From the NCBI GenBank assembly GCA_964546955.1, contig CAZJLP010000068.1, forward strand, positions 1 through 26,965: 26,965 nucleotides of DNA, in the 5' to 3' direction. Below, piece after piece: positions 22,433 through 26,965 of the stretch. The DNA comes from CAZJLP01 sp964546955 (lineage in GTDB: Bacteria > Verrucomicrobiota > Verrucomicrobiia > Opitutales > Opitutaceae). Below the pieces are notes generated by a model. The model ran no database searches and was not told the origin of the DNA. It was given only the letters and a program-made list of their open reading frames with translations. The position numbers and the translations under genes were made by a program. How positions within the stretch are numbered: position 1 is the stretch's first letter; each line of letters starts with the position of its first letter.

Positions 22433-22457
22433 TGGGGGAGAATGGACAAATCCTAAC

Positions 22458-23498
22458 CTATACGAGGGCGGTTGGCGATACCTTTGGCACAGCTTTGGGC
22501 CGGTCGGCACGAACGCGGCGCAACAGCTGTTTCTTCAACTCAGGCAGGCCTTCGCCCGTCAGACATGAGATCTTCAATACATCCACTTTATACTTCTTCT
22601 TGAACTTCGTGAGGTTCGCCGCCGCGCTCTCCAAATCCACCTTGTTGGCTACAACCAACCGGGGCTTTTTGAGCAGGGATTTGTCGTACAAGCCCAACTC
22701 TTTCACGAGCGTACCGTAGTCTTCGCGTGGATCGCGTCCGTCCACCCCGGCCATATCGACGAGGAACATCAAGACCGCGCAGCGTTCGATGTGACGTAGA
22801 AAGCGGTGGCCAAGTCCCCGATTCTCGCTCGCTCCGTCGATCAACCCGGGCACATCCGCAAGCAGGAGCCGATCCGGCTGGCGCTGGTCGTTGTACTCGA
22901 TGACGCCAATCTGCGGATGAAGCGTGGTGAAGGGATAGGCAGCGGTTTTGGGGCGAGCTTTGGTGATCTGGGTCGTGAGCGAGGACTTACCGGCATTGGG
23001 AAATCCGACGAGTCCGACGTCGGCAATGCTCTTCAACACGAGCCGGTAAGCACCGGTCTCGCCGGGATGGCCAGGATTCGCTCGTTTCGGCGCGCGATTG
23101 GTGGAGGTCTTGAAATGAGTGTTGCCCCAGCCTCCGTTGCCCCCTTTGCAAAGGACGATTTGCTCACCGTCGTAAATCACTTCCGCGACCGGCTTGTTCG
23201 TATCGAGATCGATGACAACGGTTCCAAGCGGCATCCGCAGGATGCAATCCTTCCCGTCGCGGCCGTGGCAATCCGCTCCCATGCCGTGCTCGCCCCGCTC
23301 CGCCTTCCAGTGCGGCTTGTATTTGTAGTCGACCAGATTGTTCGTGTCGTCATCTCCCACCAGCACGACGTTTCCGCCCTTCCCTCCATCGCCTCCGTTG
23401 GGACCGCCCCAGGGTTCGTACTTTTCTCGACGAAAGGATATGCAGCCGCGACCGCCGTCGCCGGCCTGAACTTTGATGACGCATTCGTCGATAAACAT
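22458..23498 (-). CDS. obgE: GTPase Obg/CgtA
   Basis: A 346-residue ribosome-associated GTPase involved in 50S maturation and stress control. The Gly-rich Obg fold (1-158) is seen in QAGDGGRGCISFRREKYEPW, GGDGGKGGNV and GKGGNGGWGNTHF-like segments. The G domain follows: P-loop GFPNAGKSS (165-173), switch block FTTLHPQIGV, DVPGLIDGA and NKVD. The protein ends soon after the G domain, so the C-terminal OCT domain of longer Obg proteins is absent. It starts at the ATG at 23498. A terminator-like hairpin separates it from ftsZ, and the next gene follows by 25 bp. Confidence 0.97.
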   Translation of the reverse strand: MFIDECVIKVQAGDGGRGCISFRREKYEPWGGPNGGDGGKGGNVVLVGDDDTNNLVDYKYKPHWKAERGEHGMGADCHGRDGKDCILRMPLGTVVIDLDTNKPVAEVIYDGEQIVLCKGGNGGWGNTHFKTSTNRAPKRANPGHPGETGAYRLVLKSIADVGLVGFPNAGKSSLTTQITKARPKTAAYPFTTLHPQIGVIEYNDQRQPDRLLLADVPGLIDGASENRGLGHRFLRHIERCAVLMFLVDMAGVDGRDPREDYGTLVKELGLYDKSLLKKPRLVVANKVDLESAAANLTKFKKKYKVDVLKISCLTGEGLPELKKQLLRRVRADRPKAVPKVSPTALV

Positions 23499-23603
23499 GA
23501 GGAATTTACAGATACTGACGTGGTTGGCCGAACAATCGACCGGCGCCGCGGAGGGCCGCCGGCTTGCACGGAAGTTGAACTCGTAAAGGTTCGGCTGCCG
23601 AAT

Positions 23604-23634
23604 GCAAGAAAGCCAAAGTCTTACGACTTCGGCT
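23604..23634 (-). terminator. Probable terminator after ftsZ
   Basis: On the minus strand AGCCGAAGTC pairs with GACTTTGGCT around a GTAA loop (23634-23611): ten positions with one mismatch. It is followed by the modest T-rich tract TTCTTGC. It lies about 32 bp past the ftsZ stop and before obgE. Confidence 0.55.
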
Positions 23635-23665
23635 AAAAGCGTCTCTCACCCCTAATATCGGCCGA

Positions 23666-24979
23666 TCAGAGCGAGATTTTAATCCCCTTCCGCAAATAGG
23701 TGGGGACATCCAGGTCCTGCCCTTCGAAGAGATTGCGGTCGGTTTTGTCGAAAAACCCGCGGCTTTCGAGTTCTCCAAACGTAAACTCATCTTGTGCAAC
23801 CTTCGCAGGATGCACGGCAAGGGGAAGTTGCGCGGCGGTGGTGGCCGTGGTGGAGACGGCCCCGGAGGGAGCGGCCGTATGTGTTTGGCGGACGCTGGAC
23901 TCTGAAGGGGCGCTTGCACCCGCCAAAGCGAGGGGTGCGGGCGCCACGCCCGAACGCGAGCGGGCGGACGGCCCTTGCCGACGAGCGGTCGCGCCTCGAC
24001 CGCCGATCTCCGTCGTGCCCAGAACGCAGACCTCAACCTGATTCTGCAGACTTTCGTCGATCACCGCCCCCATGATCACGTGGGCCTCGCGCCCAAATTG
24101 GTCGGTCACCGCGGTCATGATCTCGTTGACCTTCGGCAAGGTCAGATCGGTTCCCCCGACGATGTTCACCAGCAAGCGATCCGCTTTGCGGGAAAACTCC
24201 GGCGTATGCAAAAGCGGGCACAGCTTCAGACTCTCTAGCGCCGCGCTGACGGCATTCTCACCGGATCCGCTGCCGAGCCCAAACAGCGTTTTGCCTCCTC
24301 GCTGATAAAACGCCTGCCTCAACGTCGCGAAGTCCAAGTTGATCAATCCCGTGCGGAAAAGCATCGACCAAATCGAACGCACGCCGCGACCGATCCATTC
24401 GTCTGCGCGCGCAAACGAGTCGAGCGCGGTTTCTCCCTCCGCCGCCTCCTGGATCAAAATGTCGTTGGGCAAAGGAATAACCGCGTCGCAGCAGCGCCGC
24501 AGCGCGATCAAGCCTTCCTCCGCTTGCTTCGCCCGGCGGCCTCCTTCGAAACTGAAAGGGAGGGTGACGAATGCAATCACGAGAGCGCCGGTTTCCGACG
24601 CTATCTCGGCCACGATGGGCGACGCTCCGCTGCCCGTGCCGCCGCCCATGCCAGCGATGAGGAAAACGAGGTCGCATCCTTTGACCACCGCCGCGATTTT
24701 TTCGCGGTCCGCTTCGGCCGCTTCGCGGCCGAGATCGGGGTCGCCACCCGCCCCGAGCCCGCGGGTCACGCTGGTCCCGATCAGTACTTTGTCCTGCACC
24801 GGCGACGATGACAGCGCCTGATAATCGGTATTGATCACCGCCATCTGGAGCCGCTCGAGATTTTCCATCTTGAGGCGGTCCACCGCGTTTGAGCCGGCTC
24901 CGCCCACCCCGACCAGCTTGATCGCTATGTTGCGGTCGGTGAGAATCTCGTTCGTAAGCGGCAATTCGTTAGGATTCAT
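23666..24979 (-). CDS. ftsZ: Cell division protein FtsZ, with altered T7 loop
   Basis: A 437-residue tubulin-like GTPase that forms the division ring. The N-terminal GTPase domain has IKLVGVGGAGSNAVDR (20-35), NTDYQAL (50-56) and the signature GMGGGTGSGASP (110-121), where Ser replaces the usual Thr. The T7 loop reads NLDFATL (214-220): the first Asp (216) is kept, but the second, equal to E. coli Asp212, is Thr219. A long Ala/Ser/Pro-rich linker (about 325-405) leads to a good C-terminal conserved peptide, LDVPTYLRKG. Ordered after ftsQ and ftsA, 42 bp from ftsA. Everything else suggests a working FtsZ; the loop change is discussed under findings. Confidence 0.95.
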   Translation of the reverse strand: MNPNELPLTNEILTDRNIAIKLVGVGGAGSNAVDRLKMENLERLQMAVINTDYQALSSSPVQDKVLIGTSVTRGLGAGGDPDLGREAAEADREKIAAVVKGCDLVFLIAGMGGGTGSGASPIVAEIASETGALVIAFVTLPFSFEGGRRAKQAEEGLIALRRCCDAVIPLPNDILIQEAAEGETALDSFARADEWIGRGVRSIWSMLFRTGLINLDFATLRQAFYQRGGKTLFGLGSGSGENAVSAALESLKLCPLLHTPEFSRKADRLLVNIVGGTDLTLPKVNEIMTAVTDQFGREAHVIMGAVIDESLQNQVEVCVLGTTEIGGRGATARRQGPSARSRSGVAPAPLALAGASAPSESSVRQTHTAAPSGAVSTTATTAAQLPLAVHPAKVAQDEFTFGELESRGFFDKTDRNLFEGQDLDVPTYLRKGIKISL

Positions 24980-25021
24980 GCGAGGCTGGAAAAAGGGCTA
25001 ACCAAATCGGTTTAAAACGGA

Positions 25022-26230
25022 TCAGGCGGTGGCGAAGAGTTTTTTCAGGAAACCGCCGGTGCGGCGTTTGGCGGGGGCGGCGGTCTCCGTGCTCGAGTTG
25101 AGGCCGAAGTACAGCAACCCCAGCACCGTGCTGAAGCCGGGGTCGCGCAAGTTTTCGTTCACGTAAGCCGGCGCTTCGCCGACGCGCGCCGACACGCCGA
25201 AGACCTTGGCGGCGGCATCGGCGATGTGCGGGAGATTGGCGGTCCCGCCGGTCAAAACGACGCCCGCTGCAGTCCGCTCCGGCGCAAAGATCGGTCCCAG
25301 CTTTTTCTTCACGACCTCGAAAAGTTCCCACACTCGAGCCGCGATGATCTGTTCGATCGCCTGGCGCGGGAATTGACGGTCCCCAATCGCGAAATCGCCA
25401 TTCAACCAGACCTTCTCCGTCCGGTCCCTCGCTCCCACCGTGGCCCGGCCGAAACGCAGTTTCAGCTTGTCGGCCTGTCCCTCCGTCAATCGCAGACCCA
25501 GTGCAAGGTCGTTGGTCAGGTGGCTGCCTCCGACCGGCAGCACGCCCGTCATGTAAGCGCACCCGTCGCGATACAGGGCGAAATCCGTCGTGCCCGCACC
25601 GATGTCGATCGCGAGAACGCCATTCTGGCGATCCTCGGCTGAGGTGACCATGGTGCCGGAGGCCAGCCCGGCGACGATGAGCTCCGCCACCGGTACGTTG
25701 AAGCCGCGAATCACGTGAATGATGTCCGCGATTTTATTTTCCTGCCCATGAACCGTCCAGTACCCGACATCCAAACGCTGCCCGACCAGATGCTCGGGGT
25801 CGGGCACGAGCCGGCCGTCCAGGCGGAATGGGCGCCGGATATTGTGCACCACCATCCGCCCGTCCGGCAGATTCTTTGCTTTCGCCAGCCGGCAGACGGT
25901 GTCGATATCCATCGCGCTTACCATGTTGTTCGCGGCGGACACGCTGACCGAGGCCTCATTGTAAAAGCCTTCGAGATGACCTCCCGTTTGGGCGAGAAAC
26001 ACTTCGTCGATGCGCGTCCCCGCGCTGCTTTCCGCCGCGAGAAGCGCGCTGTGCGTCGCATCGCTGGCGGCGCGAAAATCCATGACCGCGCCCTTGATCA
26101 CGCCGCGCGACTGGCATTCGCCCAGCCCCACGATGTTCAGGCTGCGGCCGTGCGCCAGCTCGCCGACAAGGACGGACACTTTGGACGTGCCGATTTCGAC
26201 GGCACCGATGAATTTGGTCTTAGAAGTCAC
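25022..26230 (-). CDS. ftsA: Cell division protein FtsA
   Basis: A 402-residue actin-like protein that anchors FtsZ to the membrane. The actin-fold blocks are visible: FIGAVEIGTSKVSVLVGE (7-24), VLAIDIGAGTTDFALY, and VVLTGGTANLPHI. The C-terminus ends in GGFLKKLFATA, a short amphipathic helix of the kind that binds membrane. It starts with GTG at 26230, overlapping the ftsQ end by 11 bp, a sign of translational coupling. A basic, Thr/Ala-rich stretch (about 380-392) links the core to the membrane helix. Position between ftsQ and ftsZ is the usual one. Confidence 0.95.
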   Translation of the reverse strand: MTSKTKFIGAVEIGTSKVSVLVGELAHGRSLNIVGLGECQSRGVIKGAVMDFRAASDATHSALLAAESSAGTRIDEVFLAQTGGHLEGFYNEASVSVSAANNMVSAMDIDTVCRLAKAKNLPDGRMVVHNIRRPFRLDGRLVPDPEHLVGQRLDVGYWTVHGQENKIADIIHVIRGFNVPVAELIVAGLASGTMVTSAEDRQNGVLAIDIGAGTTDFALYRDGCAYMTGVLPVGGSHLTNDLALGLRLTEGQADKLKLRFGRATVGARDRTEKVWLNGDFAIGDRQFPRQAIEQIIAARVWELFEVVKKKLGPIFAPERTAAGVVLTGGTANLPHIADAAAKVFGVSARVGEAPAYVNENLRDPGFSTVLGLLYFGLNSSTETAAPAKRRTGGFLKKLFATA

Positions 26231-26965
26231 GTTTGAGAGTAGGACGCTGGCGGGTGGAAACTGTCGTGGGGCGGCGAGGTGCCGCCCGAAGGGGTTGAAT
26301 CGTCGCGTTTGGGCGAAGGCCCGTGGCGGCCGGCGTGTACGACCGCGCGGTAACCGTGCGCTCGGGCGTGACCTGGCGCTCGATCGGAGCGCTTCGTTCC
26401 TGGATTGCCGGCTGCGAGCGGGGACGCGAGGTCACAGGCGGCGGCGGCAGGGGTTGCGCGGGCGGTTCGAATGCGACGGGGACTTCCCGTCCGCCGATCG
26501 CGAGATTGATCGTCTTCGGTTTCTCCGGTCTATTGCGGACCTCGTCGAGGATGAAATCGAGCTGGGCAATCTGTTTGTAGAACATTTCGCGGGTGCCAAA
26601 GATAATCTCAGCGACATCCTTTGAGCGCACCACGATTTCCCCGTCGGAAAAATAGCGGGCCAGTGAAATGACTTTCCACGTCCGATAGAGATTCGGCACA
26701 TTCCCTCGCGCGGTGTTGAGCAAATCGGCGATGGTTTCCATTCCGACCAGCGGCGCGAAGCCCGTGCGGGTCCGGGTCAACTTCGTGCTTGCGAGATCGA
26801 GGTAAGGCAGCGCCGAGATCATTTCGGGATCGAAGCCAGCGCCTTCGAAAACCACGCCATCCCGGGCCACGAGGTAGTCGGTATATTCGCCCCCGCCGCT
26901 CTCCGTGCGAATCTGCGCCACCGGCGTCCGCTCATCCAACGTCGCAACCAGCGTGTGCGGAAACT
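26220..26965 (-). CDS. ftsQ: Cell division protein FtsQ, C-terminal part (5' end outside window)
   Basis: The frame is open across the window edge, so the N-terminus, transmembrane segment and most of the POTRA domain are outside. The visible part begins FPHTLVATLDERTPVAQIR, the classical POTRA-to-beta junction of FtsQ/DivIB, followed by YTDYLVARDGVVF and a mixed alpha/beta domain ending near NLAIGGREVPVAF. FtsQ is the periplasmic scaffold that joins FtsB and FtsL in the divisome. The last roughly 80 residues are an unusual Pro/Arg/Thr-rich, basic, apparently disordered tail ending QRPTLKRDF. The stop overlaps the ftsA start by 11 bp. The TTG at 26939 is not a real start. Confidence 0.85.
   Translation of the reverse strand, partial: FPHTLVATLDERTPVAQIRTESGGGEYTDYLVARDGVVFEGAGFDPEMISALPYLDLASTKLTRTRTGFAPLVGMETIADLLNTARGNVPNLYRTWKVISLARYFSDGEIVVRSKDVAEIIFGTREMFYKQIAQLDFILDEVRNRPEKPKTINLAIGGREVPVAFEPPAQPLPPPPVTSRPRSQPAIQERSAPIERQVTPERTVTARSYTPAATGLRPNATIQPLRAAPRRPTTVSTRQRPTLKRDF

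Overview
The window reads as a high-GC chromosomal segment of a Verrucomicrobiota bacterium, probably an Opitutaceae-like lineage. That assignment is inferred from the divergent FtsZ, the ftsQ-ftsA-ftsZ order followed by obgE, and the style of the intergenic repeats; no rRNA or other marker is present to prove it. Coding density is high, and nearly all genes lie on the minus strand; mnmA (17802-18884) is the only plus-strand gene. Shine-Dalgarno sequences are visible for only a few genes (ydbL, gap, mnmA).

Layout, left to right. 1-137 is the 5' end of a secreted protein leaving the window. 138-619 is an unexplained gap. 620-1540 is an M23 peptidase. 1712-3574 (transcribed right to left) is a compact ydbH-ynbE-ydbL set, a proposed envelope lipid-homeostasis module. 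3884-16414 holds central and storage-carbon genes: glycogen phosphorylase (glgP), mutL, argH, and the glycolytic run tpiA, pgk, gap, then a GH13 pullulanase-type debranching enzyme. 16658-17650 is a secreted alkaline-phosphatase-superfamily enzyme, divergent from mnmA. 18986-23498 is a likely transcription unit read obgE, a small GspE-N-like protein, a GspE/PilB ATPase, a TPR lipoprotein and a LysE-type exporter. 23666-26965 is the division cluster ftsQ (5'-truncated by the window end), ftsA, ftsZ.

The most striking structure is outside the genes. At eight gene ends, plus the shared mnmA/LysE convergent junction, an imperfect inverted repeat begins 2-53 bp after the stop codon. The repeats are built from at least seven unrelated short-word vocabularies: two REP-like hairpin families and five tandem-word families such as GAATGGACGC, AGTAGCGAGTAG and TCGTTCTC. 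Tightly packed genes (ydbH-ynbE-ydbL, gspE region, ftsQAZ) lack them internally, and ydbL and ftsZ have hairpins closer to conventional terminators. These palindromes therefore look like transcription-unit end markers.

Two protein-level oddities stand out. FtsZ has Thr in place of the second catalytic Asp of its T7 loop. MutL carries degraded versions of all three endonuclease motifs. The YdbH homologue is also about half the length of the E. coli protein.
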